A stretch of 64,000 nt of DNA from Pseudomonadota bacterium (GTDB lineage Bacteria > Bdellovibrionota > Bacteriovoracia > Bacteriovoracales > Bacteriovoracaceae), in the NCBI GenBank assembly GCA_027487685.1, contig JAIYDC010000138.1, positions 1 to 64,000 on the forward strand, read 5' to 3'. A program made the translations under genes and the position numbers. The notes beneath the pieces are model-generated. The model was not told the origin of the DNA and searched no databases. It saw only the letters and a program-made list of their open reading frames with translations. Positions within the stretch are counted from its first letter, which is position 1. Every line of letters begins with the position of its first letter. This document shows positions 34,318 to 42,678 of this stretch, one piece after another.

Positions 34318-34677
34318 GTGGCCGGACGTGGGAATAAGTTTTCTAAGATAAAATATGAGGAGCGGATACGCGATGAGATTAATCTTGCCCTTCGGCGAGA
34401 ATTTGCGGACCCGCGCCTAATGAATGTTTCTGTGACCCACGTCGAGCTCACTCAAGATTACTCTCATTGCAAAGTTTACTGGGACACGTTCAATGCCACC
34501 ACTCGTGGTGATGCAAAGTCGGCGATCGAAACCACCACAGGCCGGATGCGGAAGCTCCTCGCGGAGAAGATGGAAATCCGTCATACACCCGAGATACACT
34601 TCATCTACAACTCTCAGTTTGAGGACGCTATAAAGATCGACCAGCTGTTGAAAAATGCAACGGATGAAGCTGAATAA
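34318..34677 (+). CDS. rbfA: Ribosome-binding factor A
   Basis: Cold-shock and 16S-processing factor that binds the 30S subunit. The product is 119 residues from a GTG start that has AAGGA eight bases ahead. The type II KH fold is recognisable: YEERIRDEINLALRREFADPRLMNVSVTHVELTQDYSHCKVYW, TGRMRKLLAEKMEIRHTPEIHFIYNSQFEDAIKIDQLL. The N-terminus (MAGRGNKFSKIK) is basic. It lies nine bases after infB and overlaps truB, as in the conserved operon. Confidence 0.95.
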   Translation: MAGRGNKFSKIKYEERIRDEINLALRREFADPRLMNVSVTHVELTQDYSHCKVYWDTFNATTRGDAKSAIETTTGRMRKLLAEKMEIRHTPEIHFIYNSQFEDAIKIDQLLKNATDEAE

Positions 34678-35659
34678 AAAGCAGCCTCTTTTTCCTCCGC
34701 TCGTATTCAATGTCTTTAAGCCCGCTCGGATTTCCTCCTACGATGTCGTTCGTCACTTTAAGCGGCATCTGCCGCCAGGATTCGGGAAAATCGGGCACTT
34801 CGGAACACTCGATCCGTTCGCCTCAGGAGTCCTGATGATAGGGATCTGTGGAGCGGCCAGGTTAAATGACCTGATCCATGAGTTTCTGCCCAAGACCTAC
34901 CTGGCGGTGGGAAAGCTAGGAATTGAGACTCCGACCGGAGATTACACGTCCGAAATAGTGCAAAAAGACGAGTCCCAGTACCTCACTCGCGAGATTGCTG
35001 GTTTTTCCCAGGACTTCATTCAAGAAAAGCTCCGGGAAAAATTCGTCGGTGACTATTGGCAAGCGCCTCACAAGTATTCTGCTGCCAAGTTTATGGGGAA
35101 GAACCTTCACGAATGGGCCCGAGAAGGCGTCGAGGTCAAAAAAGAGGCCGTGCTTAGGCAAGTTTATAAAATTGAGGTCGCACGCTACGCATTTCCCTAT
35201 CTCTGTGTCCGAGTTGAGGTAAGCTCCGGAACCTACGTTCGGACACTCTTTGCGGATATGGCCAACTATCTCGGGACCCTCGGCTCTTTGATCTCACTCG
35301 TTCGGGAAAGTGTCGGTCCGGTCACCACGGCCAGCGCAATTCACATGCGTGACTGGCCGAAAGACAAAGATCCGGCCTTCATGGGACGGGGGCTCTCAGT
35401 TCATGATGTTCTTCCCTTCACGACGTACCGCCTGGATCAGGCCAAGTCGCAAATTTTCCGTAACGGTGGATTCTTAAGGCCTCAGGAACTCGGCCCTGTT
35501 GCCCTCTCATCTCCCTCTGATCGTTATTATTGGATGCTAGATGAGAGCAACGCCTTGCTTGGCCTCGGAGAGAAAACTTTTCCCACAGAAATTAAGCCAA
35601 AGATAAACTTTCATTCAGAGGTGCCAACTGCGCCTTCAGACGATCGTGACCCTGAATAA
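34655..35659 (+). CDS. truB: tRNA pseudouridine-55 synthase TruB
   Basis: Forms pseudouridine 55 in the tRNA T-loop. Motifs visible: VFKPARISSYDVVRHFKR, HFGTLDPFASGVLMIGIC with the catalytic Asp, Tyr-containing YLAVGKLGIETPTGDYTSE, and the VEVSSGTYVRTLFADMANYLG stretch. At 334 residues it is full length with a C-terminal PUA-like part. The ATG at 34655 overlaps rbfA by 23 bases; an in-frame ATG at 34664 is an alternative. Its 3' end overlaps plsC on the other strand by 68 bases. Confidence 0.94.
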   Translation: MQRMKLNKKQPLFPPLVFNVFKPARISSYDVVRHFKRHLPPGFGKIGHFGTLDPFASGVLMIGICGAARLNDLIHEFLPKTYLAVGKLGIETPTGDYTSEIVQKDESQYLTREIAGFSQDFIQEKLREKFVGDYWQAPHKYSAAKFMGKNLHEWAREGVEVKKEAVLRQVYKIEVARYAFPYLCVRVEVSSGTYVRTLFADMANYLGTLGSLISLVRESVGPVTTASAIHMRDWPKDKDPAFMGRGLSVHDVLPFTTYRLDQAKSQIFRNGGFLRPQELGPVALSSPSDRYYWMLDESNALLGLGEKTFPTEIKPKINFHSEVPTAPSDDRDPE

Positions 35660-36368
35660 CTTTTTCCCAGCAGGCCTCGGCGAACGCGTCCGGAGTTGAA
35701 AATCCCTTGGGATCGATTTCTTTGTGAACCACAATCCCCAAGTGACGTCCTGGGACCACTAATCCTTTTGGCGTCAGGACACCGCGGGTTCCGTACACGC
35801 TCGTTGGTATGACCGGAATCCCTTCGTTATAAGCAAAGAAAAGAAGTGTTTTTTTGATGTCTGTATAGGGTCTAGGAAGTGCGTTCTTAGACCGTGTTCC
35901 CTCAGGATAAACGCCGAGACCAATCTTATGCTTAAGGATTCGTTTTTTCGCTTTCTCAAAAACCTGTCGTCGTGAACTTGTGCTGGAGCGAGAAACCGGA
36001 AGGGCACCCGAGATCCATGCCATCCATCCAAAGAGTGGAATATTAAGCACTTCCTTTTTCATAATCGGAGGGGCCTGATAGACAGAAACGATAAGGGGAA
36101 TATCGATGAAACTCTGATGGTTGGCGACATAGATACCGTTACAAGGAACTCCGCGGTAGTCCTGGGATCGGTAATCTTCAACGACGTCAACGTGCGCTTG
36201 GCAAGCGTAGCGAAGAACGATGGCGCTAAAGAATCCCCAGACTGGACACACGATCTTGAGACGCCGCCGAAGATTGAAAGGGAGGGCGACTAGGCAGGCC
36301 GGAACTAGGACGAACAGGAGCATGAAAAGGCCGACGAAAACAGCTTTTATTTGGATGAAAATTTGCAT
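35592..36368 (-). CDS. 1-acyl-sn-glycerol-3-phosphate acyltransferase (PlsC-like)
   Basis: Acylates lysophosphatidic acid at the inner membrane. The 258-residue protein begins with a hydrophobic segment (VFVGLFMLLFVLVPACLVALPF), then motif I as NHQSFIDIPLI (His and Asp of NHxxxxD), motif II region GALPVSRSS, motif III YPEGTRSKN, and motif IV VIPTSVYGTRG. The last 68 bases overlap the 3' end of truB in antisense, so both C-termini are constrained. Family firm, acyl preference unknown. Confidence 0.92.
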   Translation of the reverse strand: MQIFIQIKAVFVGLFMLLFVLVPACLVALPFNLRRRLKIVCPVWGFFSAIVLRYACQAHVDVVEDYRSQDYRGVPCNGIYVANHQSFIDIPLIVSVYQAPPIMKKEVLNIPLFGWMAWISGALPVSRSSTSSRRQVFEKAKKRILKHKIGLGVYPEGTRSKNALPRPYTDIKKTLLFFAYNEGIPVIPTSVYGTRGVLTPKGLVVPGRHLGIVVHKEIDPKGFSTPDAFAEACWEKVIQGHDRLKAQLAPLNESLSLA

Positions 36369-36488
36369 CCGGTCATTCTACTTAGAAACTGCGATCAGAC
36401 AACAAACGGGGTCGATCTTTTTGTTCTAATTTACTGGTATTTGGGGTAGTATTTAGAAGAAATAACAGGAACCAATGAGGAGTAAATC

Positions 36489-37367
36489 GTGTCAACCAGC
36501 TTAATCGCCATGGGCGTTGCTATTTTTCTGGTTATCAACCTGGTCATTGGCCTTGCCGCTCTAAGCTTGCTCTTCGGAACTTTCGAGACTCTTTTCGGAA
36601 AGCCTAAGCTCACCATCCTCCGTGCTACTCAAAGTGGTAATTTCTTTGCTTTTGGTTTTAAGTGGAATTCCTCTAAGGAACCAGTCAAGATCAATTCCAT
36701 TGGTCTGCGTCTTTTTAATCCTTTTGGGAACCCAACACAGGTTGAGGTTTCGAAAACTTTTGATGCAAAAACTTCTTCATTTGCTACAGAAGTTGATATG
36801 GGGCCAGGATTCATCGAACTCCTCGGCGCTCAAAATTTCGACTTCGCTGTGGTTCAGGTCGTCATTCAATCGACCAAAGAAGGGATAGCCTGGCAGTTCG
36901 ACATGAAAGGTCCTAAATTCCGTAAACTGGTCTCTGAGGCCAGCCTCTCGGTTGATCAATTTATTAAGCAAAAGACTCTGGACGCTGATAAAGGCTCTAA
37001 ACCTCCTATCGATATTCCCATCCGAAGTTTTATTGCTGACACTGTCCCTGGCAAGGGCTCTCAACTCGCGATTCCAACTAATCCTGCTTTCGCTGCCCAA
37101 TTTGCTGGAACTTCTGGAGCACCCGCGGCGGGAGCTTCGGGTGCCGCGCCGGCGCCGGCAGCGGAAAATTTTAAAATCGCCAAGGTCTGGATCGAACCCG
37201 GCTGTATCGTTTGTAACGCCTGTGAAGACATCTACAAAGATGTCTTCGAGGTCCTGGCCGATACCTGCATTATCCGTCCCAATGCTCCTCTCGATGACGG
37301 TCTTCGGGTTCAAGAAGCTGCAGAAGCTTGTCCTGTGGAAGTCATTAAGTTCACCAAAGCTTCTTAG
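36489..37367 (+). CDS. Membrane-anchored single-cluster ferredoxin-like protein
   Basis: A 292-residue protein unlike any I know. GTG at 36489 has GAGGAG six bases before it. Residues 6-35 are one membrane helix (IAMGVAIFLVINLVIGLAALSLLFG), 40-190 an uncharacterised beta-rich domain, 200-225 an Ala/Pro/Gly linker, and 226-292 a ferredoxin domain with Cys239-x2-Cys242-x2-Cys245 and Cys281-Pro, the ligand set of monocluster [4Fe-4S] or [3Fe-4S] ferredoxins. The N-in topology would place the cluster outside unless the helix is reversed; the absence of a positive N-terminus leaves this open. An electron-transfer role at the membrane is inferred. It is transcribed alone and ends in a strong terminator. 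Confidence 0.8.
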   Translation: MSTSLIAMGVAIFLVINLVIGLAALSLLFGTFETLFGKPKLTILRATQSGNFFAFGFKWNSSKEPVKINSIGLRLFNPFGNPTQVEVSKTFDAKTSSFATEVDMGPGFIELLGAQNFDFAVVQVVIQSTKEGIAWQFDMKGPKFRKLVSEASLSVDQFIKQKTLDADKGSKPPIDIPIRSFIADTVPGKGSQLAIPTNPAFAAQFAGTSGAPAAGASGAAPAPAAENFKIAKVWIEPGCIVCNACEDIYKDVFEVLADTCIIRPNAPLDDGLRVQEAAEACPVEVIKFTKAS

Positions 37368-37383
37368 TTCATCTTAAAAAAAC

Positions 37384-37420
37384 GCATAAAAAAAGGCCCA
37401 GAAAGGGCCTTTTTTTATGC
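37384..37420. terminator. Bidirectional intrinsic terminator
   Basis: GCATAAAAAAAGGCCC-(AGAAA)-GGGCCTTTTTTTATGC is a long dyad with a GC core and A/T tracts on both sides. It can stop the membrane ferredoxin transcript (plus) and the convergent M14 peptidase transcript (minus). Confidence 0.9.
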
Positions 37421-37435
37421 TGCTGATTGAGATTT

Positions 37436-38125
37436 TTACTTCAGCTTCTCCCAAACGAGGTCGCTGGAGAGGAACTTTTTAAGACCGTCTTCATTTTCAT
37501 GCCAGATCTCTTTGAGTGACTCTCGGTGAGTCTTGAGCTCAGGGCATTCGTAGGTGAGAACGGGGGAGCCGTACTTTTCGACGGCGAAAGTTCCAAGAGA
37601 TCCTGGAGTTGGGTAGCCAATATCTGAGGCCATATCGTAATGGTTGAATTGGTGAATGAACTCTGCCACGTCTTTACAGTCACCGTTATAATTCAGGATA
37701 GGCTTCCACGTATGGAAGGAAAGAATAAGACCAGGTCGGTACTTATCGAGGAGCTTCACCAGGAACTGGTTTTCTGGTTCTGAAAGTGCCTTTGGCCCTG
37801 GATTATACTTGGCCTCTTTGTAACCACCAGACCAGTCCTTTGTCGGAAGATTCCGATTCAGGTCAACCAGGTGTGCGTTGACTCGCGTCTGGTTCTTGTA
37901 GCCGTCCACGTTGAGGATTGGAATAACAATCATCGGAAGATCCTTCAACGAGTGCTCATTTTTAAGCCAGGAGAAGAGTTCTTTCAGAACGTAAACGCCT
38001 TCGACCTCATCTCCGTGGACGCCGCCGATGAGATAGAGATACTTCTGGGCCTTAATGTCGGTCTTGAAGACCGTTATATGATGGCCTTCAAGCGAAGCCC
38101 CGCTTTCGAGTTCAGAGAAGATCAT
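37436..38125 (-). CDS. M14-family zinc carboxypeptidase (MpaA-like murein peptide amidase)
   Basis: Predicted to cleave the gamma-D-Glu-meso-diaminopimelate or a similar bond in murein peptides, or a C-terminal residue of peptides. The 229-residue enzyme has the zinc ligands of M14 (His37 and Glu40 in GGVHGDEVEG, then His in SFHTWKP), substrate Arg-Asn in LNRNLPT and the catalytic Glu in VLTYECPEL. No signal peptide is present, so it acts in the cytoplasm, as MpaA does in recycling. It is followed two bases later by the PTPS-like gene start on the same strand in reverse order (that gene is upstream). The MpaA role is inferred from size and cytosolic location. Confidence 0.88.
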   Translation of the reverse strand: MIFSELESGASLEGHHITVFKTDIKAQKYLYLIGGVHGDEVEGVYVLKELFSWLKNEHSLKDLPMIVIPILNVDGYKNQTRVNAHLVDLNRNLPTKDWSGGYKEAKYNPGPKALSEPENQFLVKLLDKYRPGLILSFHTWKPILNYNGDCKDVAEFIHQFNHYDMASDIGYPTPGSLGTFAVEKYGSPVLTYECPELKTHRESLKEIWHENEDGLKKFLSSDLVWEKLK

Positions 38126-38127
38126 AT

Positions 38128-38619
38128 TTATTCCTTATGCACATAAACTGCTGACTGACCTGGAGTTTCTTCTACTTCCACCTCGAGAGTGGTGAAGGAG
38201 AAGCCAAAGCGCTGGAGCACCTTCTGTCTTATTTCATCACACACATAGACGGCAATGCGCTCAGCGCTCGTATTAGAGATGGGCAAGAGCAGAACGTCAG
38301 ATGCTGGAATGGAGAAGATCGATTCATCTGGAGTATGGATGACCAGATTTTTATTCTCCGAGTAGATCTTCAGGTGCTTGTTGTCTTTGGGTATCAGCAG
38401 TTTGTGGTCCAGGGAGTCACACACCTCCCGAACGATGGGCTTGATGTCGAGGAAGTCGAAGACCATGTCACCCTCAAGCTGAGGCGCCTCGCCCTTGACT
38501 TGAATGCGGTAGTTATGGCCGTGCAGAGGCTCTCGAGTTCCGTTTTCGAAAATCATGAAGTGCGAAGATGCAAAATTAAAGTATTGCTTATAAACTCTAA
38601 TCGAAAATGGAAGACTCAA
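38128..38619 (-). CDS. 6-pyruvoyltetrahydropterin synthase homologue with PTPS-III (ExxHGH) signature
   Basis: A COG0720/PTPS-fold enzyme of 163 residues. The zinc-ligand His residues are in FASSHFMIF and LHGHNY. QueD has a catalytic Cys as CxxxHGH; here the position is Arg (REPLHGH) and a Glu is found three residues before HGH, giving ExxHGH. That is the signature of PTPS-III, which replaces FolB by making 6-hydroxymethyl-dihydropterin for folate. The frame runs upstream to 38754 without an ATG; TTG at 38619 with AGGGAA ahead gives normal length. It is divergent from the RNase HI gene. Confidence 0.82.
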   Translation of the reverse strand: MSLPFSIRVYKQYFNFASSHFMIFENGTREPLHGHNYRIQVKGEAPQLEGDMVFDFLDIKPIVREVCDSLDHKLLIPKDNKHLKIYSENKNLVIHTPDESIFSIPASDVLLLPISNTSAERIAVYVCDEIRQKVLQRFGFSFTTLEVEVEETPGQSAVYVHKE

Positions 38620-38719
38620 AGGTCTATTCCCTGTTGGGGTTAATCGAACAAAAGATACTACCGCGTTAAAAACTTGGCAAAGGGATAAAGGTCTCTTTTG
38701 CTCTCGGTCAAAGGTAAGA

Positions 38720-39379
38720 ATGAAGAAAAAGCATCTACGAGCACTAAACTCCATCGAAAATTGGCTTCAAAAACAAAAGATTGACACCCAGGAGCTTGCT
38801 CAAGGCTTTAATTCCATACGTACTGTAATTGAGGGTTTGTCTGAAACTGAGCAGGTCGACAGCGCTGAGACCCTTCCACCCCCCCTAGAGCTTGTGGCCG
38901 ATCCCTCGGCCCTCGCCCTTTACTCCGATGGTGGCTGCCGTGGAAACCCTGGCCCTGGTGCTTACGCCTTTGTGATTCAAGACGTTACTGGAGCACTCTT
39001 GACTGAAGGGGTCGATTTTGAAGGAAGGACGACTAATAATCGGATGGAACTCTCAGGGCCGATTCGTGGCCTCTCTGAGTTGCGCGATCTCCTTCCAGAC
39101 CTCGGTAAAGACGCCCCCTCTACCCGAGTCAAGGTCATGACAGATTCTAAGTACGTCGTGGATGGGATGAAAAGTTGGGTTCAGGGATGGAAGGCCCGGG
39201 GATGGAAGAAGGCCGACGGTAAGACACCGGAGAACCTAGAGCTTTGGCAAGAACTCGACCGAGTCCGGCAGTTCTTTTTGGTTGTCGATTGGGTCTGGGT
39301 CAAGGGTCACGGTGGCCATCCTCAGAACGAGTACTGCGACCGGAAGGCCAATGAGGCGATGGATGAAAACGGCGCTTAG
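38720..39379 (+). CDS. Ribonuclease HI with N-terminal extension
   Basis: Cleaves RNA in RNA-DNA hybrids. The catalytic residues are visible in order: Asp70 (LYSDGGCRGNPGPG), Glu110 (NNRMEL), Asp142 (MTDSKYVVDGM) and Asp207 (NEYCDRKA), with the handle His197 in KGHGGH. About 62 residues precede the domain (MKKKHLRALNSIENWLQKQK and a Glu-rich linker); this extension has no match I know. The end overlaps the following substrate-binding gene by 17 bases. Confidence 0.92.
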   Translation: MKKKHLRALNSIENWLQKQKIDTQELAQGFNSIRTVIEGLSETEQVDSAETLPPPLELVADPSALALYSDGGCRGNPGPGAYAFVIQDVTGALLTEGVDFEGRTTNNRMELSGPIRGLSELRDLLPDLGKDAPSTRVKVMTDSKYVVDGMKSWVQGWKARGWKKADGKTPENLELWQELDRVRQFFLVVDWVWVKGHGGHPQNEYCDRKANEAMDENGA

Positions 39380-40175
39380 TCTGGTTGCTCTTTGGCTCCT
39401 CTCCCTGACATGCCACGCGACCTGTGGTTTCAAGCCTAGCGTTCAAAAAGTCGTTTCACTCTCAGGCCCTATCACTGTACTCCTTAAAGAGACTGGGCTT
39501 CTTCGGGCCACGGCCGTGAAGGGAATTTCGATCTTTAGCCCCATTCAGAAACGAGATTTTAGGGGGACTATTTATCCAGGGGGACTTTTCCTCGCGCGCT
39601 CAACCCTAGCCGAGTTTGCAGGTGGTGTAGTCTTCTACGACTCGGGCCGGGAGCTGCGAAAAATACTGATGACTCAGCCGGGAATCCGCACCATCGAAGT
39701 TAATAGCCGGGATCTTCTTCCGCTCGAGGTTGTCGATCGATCCATCGATCTCTTACGCGGACTAACCCACGGGTGCGAAGACGGTTTCAAAGCTTTCCGA
39801 GATCGGGCCCGAGGTCTCCAGGATGAACTCCTCCGGAGCATTCCTAAGGGTTTTAAGGTCGTTTTCTTCCTTGGCCGCTTTACGGGTGATCGGGCCCCGG
39901 AGCTTGTGATGGCCAACGACGGAGCGGTTAAACTTCTTCGCCGCGAAAAGGGAATCGCTACTTACCCGTCGGAGCTTGCTTACGTCAATTGGTCGGCACG
40001 CATCTTGGCGTCCCTTCCGGCAAAAACTCTCTTCGTTGGCCTCGTTGATCCATCAATGGATGGTGAGCAGCGGCTCGTGAAGTCGGGGGAACGCTGGACT
40101 GTCACCTTCCCCGGGATCCTTGTACCAGGAAGCACCCAGCTCGCAGGCCTGGTCTACTGGGTGCGGGGACTTTAG
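39363..40175 (+). CDS. Periplasmic binding protein of a BtuF/TroA-like metal-chelate transporter
   Basis: Substrate-binding protein of 270 residues from ATG at 39363 (GAGGCG six bases ahead), starting with a signal peptide (MKTALSLVALWLLSLTCHATC). KVVSLSGPITVLLKETGLLRATAVKGI and the following GGVVFYDSGRELRKILMTQPGI resemble the N-lobe of BtuF/FecB-type proteins, with a long middle helix around residues 130-150. It is separated from its likely partners, the ATPase (41191) and FecCD permease (41760), by an M48 lipoprotein gene on the other strand. The substrate (cobalamin, haem, siderophore or metal) is unknown. Confidence 0.72.
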   Translation: MKTALSLVALWLLSLTCHATCGFKPSVQKVVSLSGPITVLLKETGLLRATAVKGISIFSPIQKRDFRGTIYPGGLFLARSTLAEFAGGVVFYDSGRELRKILMTQPGIRTIEVNSRDLLPLEVVDRSIDLLRGLTHGCEDGFKAFRDRARGLQDELLRSIPKGFKVVFFLGRFTGDRAPELVMANDGAVKLLRREKGIATYPSELAYVNWSARILASLPAKTLFVGLVDPSMDGEQRLVKSGERWTVTFPGILVPGSTQLAGLVYWVRGL

Positions 40176-41129
40176 CTATTTTCTCTCCTGACGATGGGCC
40201 GAGACGAGTTCCTGGGCCAGCCTTTTGATTTGCAGGAAGTCTGGGGTTACGGTCACACCACCTGTGGTTTTGATCAGGTTTCTCATCTCTGCTGCTTGTG
40301 ACACACGTTGATCAGAGGAGGGGTGGGATGCCATGGCATCAGAGATCCAGGAGAGAGCTCCGTTCTGACCCTTTTTGGACTCCTGTTCCATCGCCATCAA
40401 TTTCTTGTAGAAGTCACCGACCTTCTCTTTGTCATAACCGGCGTTCGTGGCGTACCGGAAGCCCACTCTGTCACTTTCGAGCTCGTCTTCCTGGGAGTTC
40501 TTCATGAAGGCATACTTCTGTACGAACAGACCTCCGGCCACGCCAACTGCAGCACCACCGCCGATGAGCTTGGCCTTGCACTCAAGATCTTTCGGGTCGC
40601 AGAGCTTTTTACTGGCAAAGTAGCCCGCTGTCCCCAGTACCGCGGCACCGATAGCACCGAAAGCGATCGTCTTTGACTGCTCTTTTTTAGCGACATACAT
40701 CCGCTCGGCGGTGTGCCTGGCCGTGACGTGCCCGATCTCGTGGCCCAGAACGCCAGCTATTTCTGCCTCGGAGTCGGCCATAGCGATAATCGGTGTGGTT
40801 ATGTAGATTGTGCCAGCCGGGAGTGCAAAGGCGTTCACCTGTGGGGCATCGACAACGGTAAATGTATAGGTGTAGGGGTTACCGTGAAGCTTGTTGGCAC
40901 TCACGAGCTTCTGGCCTAGTCCTGTGATATAACTCTGAAGCGCTTTATTCCTGGCCGGAGGGTATTCCTTACTCATTTCTCCTAGCGCCTCCTGGGTCAG
41001 CTTTTTCTCTTCTTCCACCGTTAGGGCGGCCCTCTGGCCGGCGTTATTGCCTTCCCGGTACCGGTCGGAACTCTTTGAGGCACAGGCGCTAACAACTACC
41101 AGAAGCAGGCCAAGAAACGTCTTCTTCAT
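40176..41129 (-). CDS. M48-family metalloprotease lipoprotein (BepA/LoiP-like)
   Basis: Outer-membrane-quality-control type peptidase in the envelope. Of 317 residues the first 16 form a lipoprotein signal (VVVSAC, Cys16). The catalytic HEIGH (His130, Glu131, His134) in GVLGHEIGHVTARH is followed by the third ligand in EDELESDRVGFRYA, an arrangement of M48B/C enzymes. Residues 145-185 contain a Gly/Ala-rich hydrophobic stretch and two Cys. Its stop codon abuts the stop of the binding protein on the other strand (TAGCTA). The gene lies inside the importer locus but has no clear link to it. Confidence 0.9.
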   Translation of the reverse strand: MKKTFLGLLLVVVSACASKSSDRYREGNNAGQRAALTVEEEKKLTQEALGEMSKEYPPARNKALQSYITGLGQKLVSANKLHGNPYTYTFTVVDAPQVNAFALPAGTIYITTPIIAMADSEAEIAGVLGHEIGHVTARHTAERMYVAKKEQSKTIAFGAIGAAVLGTAGYFASKKLCDPKDLECKAKLIGGGAAVGVAGGLFVQKYAFMKNSQEDELESDRVGFRYATNAGYDKEKVGDFYKKLMAMEQESKKGQNGALSWISDAMASHPSSDQRVSQAAEMRNLIKTTGGVTVTPDFLQIKRLAQELVSAHRQERK

Positions 41130-41190
41130 ATTTCACCTCTAAAATCTAATTAACAGCTCTTGGGGAAGAGGTTAAAATGAATGCATAAAT

Positions 41191-41772
41191 ATGTACAGAT
41201 TTGCGGTTCATGATCCTGCCCTTCTTCCTCACGCCGGCTGTCGGGTGGATGTCTCTGTTGAATCTGGTGAACTCGTGGCCATCGTCGGAGATAACGGAGT
41301 CGGGAAGACAACGCTCTTGCAGCGTATTTTTCGTGATAACCGTGAAACGGTCGGACTTGTGCCCCAGGCAGGTCTGGACTTTTTTTTTGACCGAACGTTG
41401 GGGAAGCTCCGGAAGCTCTATCAATATACGGGAGTCAATCGTGACCGCTTCGATCTCTCTTGGGAGGCGTTCAATCTCCATCGGAAAGAAGACCGTTATC
41501 TTTCGGGTCTTTCTGGTGGGGAAGCTCAGGCCTTAAAGCTCTGCCTGGTTCTTTCTATCGAGAGGCCAGTCTACTTCTTGGATGAGCCCCATCAGCACCT
41601 TGACCCTTTGGCCCGCCGGTGCATGGCCGAGCTTATGGGTGAACTCAGAAAGGAGGGGAAGGGAATCGTTCTGGTCGAGCACAATCTTGAGCTGTTGCCG
41701 AGGCCTGCGACTGTTATCCAGTTGCTTCAGCGTGAGAACCTTCTCGTGGTCGGAGACACATGGACTATCTGA
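41191..41772 (+). CDS. ABC transporter ATP-binding protein (BtuD/FhuC-like, short)
   Basis: ATPase of 193 residues, smaller than the usual 250-270. Walker A IVGDNGVGKTTLLQ (about 32-45), signature LSGGEAQALK, Walker B VYFLDEPHQHLDP and the H-loop VLVEHNLELL are all intact, so it should be active. It lacks the C-terminal regulatory part. ATG at 41191 has no clear ribosome site and is divergent from the M48 gene. The permease starts 13 bases before its end. Its partner binding protein is the gene at 39363. Confidence 0.85.
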   Translation: MYRFAVHDPALLPHAGCRVDVSVESGELVAIVGDNGVGKTTLLQRIFRDNRETVGLVPQAGLDFFFDRTLGKLRKLYQYTGVNRDRFDLSWEAFNLHRKEDRYLSGLSGGEAQALKLCLVLSIERPVYFLDEPHQHLDPLARRCMAELMGELRKEGKGIVLVEHNLELLPRPATVIQLLQRENLLVVGDTWTI

Positions 41773-42629
41773 TTGTACGACTGATCTGTGCCGTTCTCGC
41801 AGGTGCTATCCTCTCCCAGGCCGGTAGCTTGATTCAGCTGGGTACGCGGAATATTCTTGCGAGTCCGTCGACCCTCGGCTTCGACGGTCTTGCCGTTCTG
41901 TGGGTGCTCGTGCTTCACACAGGTCTTATCCTTGTGGGAAGTGAGCCAACCTTTGCCCTGACCATCGGTCTTGGGACGGTGCTATTTCTCGCCGTCGGGC
42001 TCTTTTTTTCCTCATTCTTCCAAAAGAATCTGCGGATTGAACGCCTGATCCTGATTGGACTCACCTTTAACCTCCTCATCGGGGCAGTCTTCTCCCTGTG
42101 GCAGTTTCTTTTCGTTGCTTTTAACTGGCCCTTTCCGGTTGAGCTTTGGTTTGGCCACTTCCGCTTTTCTAATCCCGAGAGTGCCCTTGTCCTTTTGGCA
42201 GTTGAAGTCTCTATCATTGCAGGCTGGGCCTTTTTCCGAAGGGAGTTCATACTCTTCTCTTTAGGGGAAGCTGTTTCTGGGAACCTGATTTTGAGAACTG
42301 GTCGCCTCTACCATTACATGTTCCTTGCGATTTCCCTGGGAACTTTTGTTGTTGTCGCTCTTTTTGGCGCCTTTTCCTTCCTGGGACTTGTCTTCCCTAT
42401 CGTTGCACGTAAGTTGTGGTTCAAGCGCTTCGATCTAACAGGTGAGTTTCTTATCGGTGCCCTCGTCAACGGATGTTTACTGATGGCCGTGGATCTTGGT
42501 TGCTATCTCTTTCCGGTTTTTGGGGCAGAGATTCCGGTTGGTCTCATCGCCTGTGGGGTAGGCGCACTGAGTCTTATCTTACTTCTTTGGAAGTTTGATA
42601 ATCGTTTGGAAATATTGGCAAAGAAGTAA
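41760..42629 (+). CDS. FecCD-type permease of an iron/cobalamin-like importer (short form)
   Basis: Integral membrane permease of 289 residues with about eight hydrophobic segments; standard BtuC/FecD proteins have ten in about 330 residues. Family motifs: [27 protein letters not shown] matches the N-terminal QTLLRNPLASPxxLGxxxGA pattern, and the EAA-like loop is [27 protein letters not shown] precedes the ATG, which overlaps the ATPase gene. Importer genes, in order, are binding protein, M48 (opposite), ATPase, permease. Confidence 0.85.
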   Translation: MDYLIVRLICAVLAGAILSQAGSLIQLGTRNILASPSTLGFDGLAVLWVLVLHTGLILVGSEPTFALTIGLGTVLFLAVGLFFSSFFQKNLRIERLILIGLTFNLLIGAVFSLWQFLFVAFNWPFPVELWFGHFRFSNPESALVLLAVEVSIIAGWAFFRREFILFSLGEAVSGNLILRTGRLYHYMFLAISLGTFVVVALFGAFSFLGLVFPIVARKLWFKRFDLTGEFLIGALVNGCLLMAVDLGCYLFPVFGAEIPVGLIACGVGALSLILLLWKFDNRLEILAKK

Positions 42630-42678
42630 GTTTCAAGTTATCCTCATAATGTTTTTAATCAACAAAGGACGATTTCTA

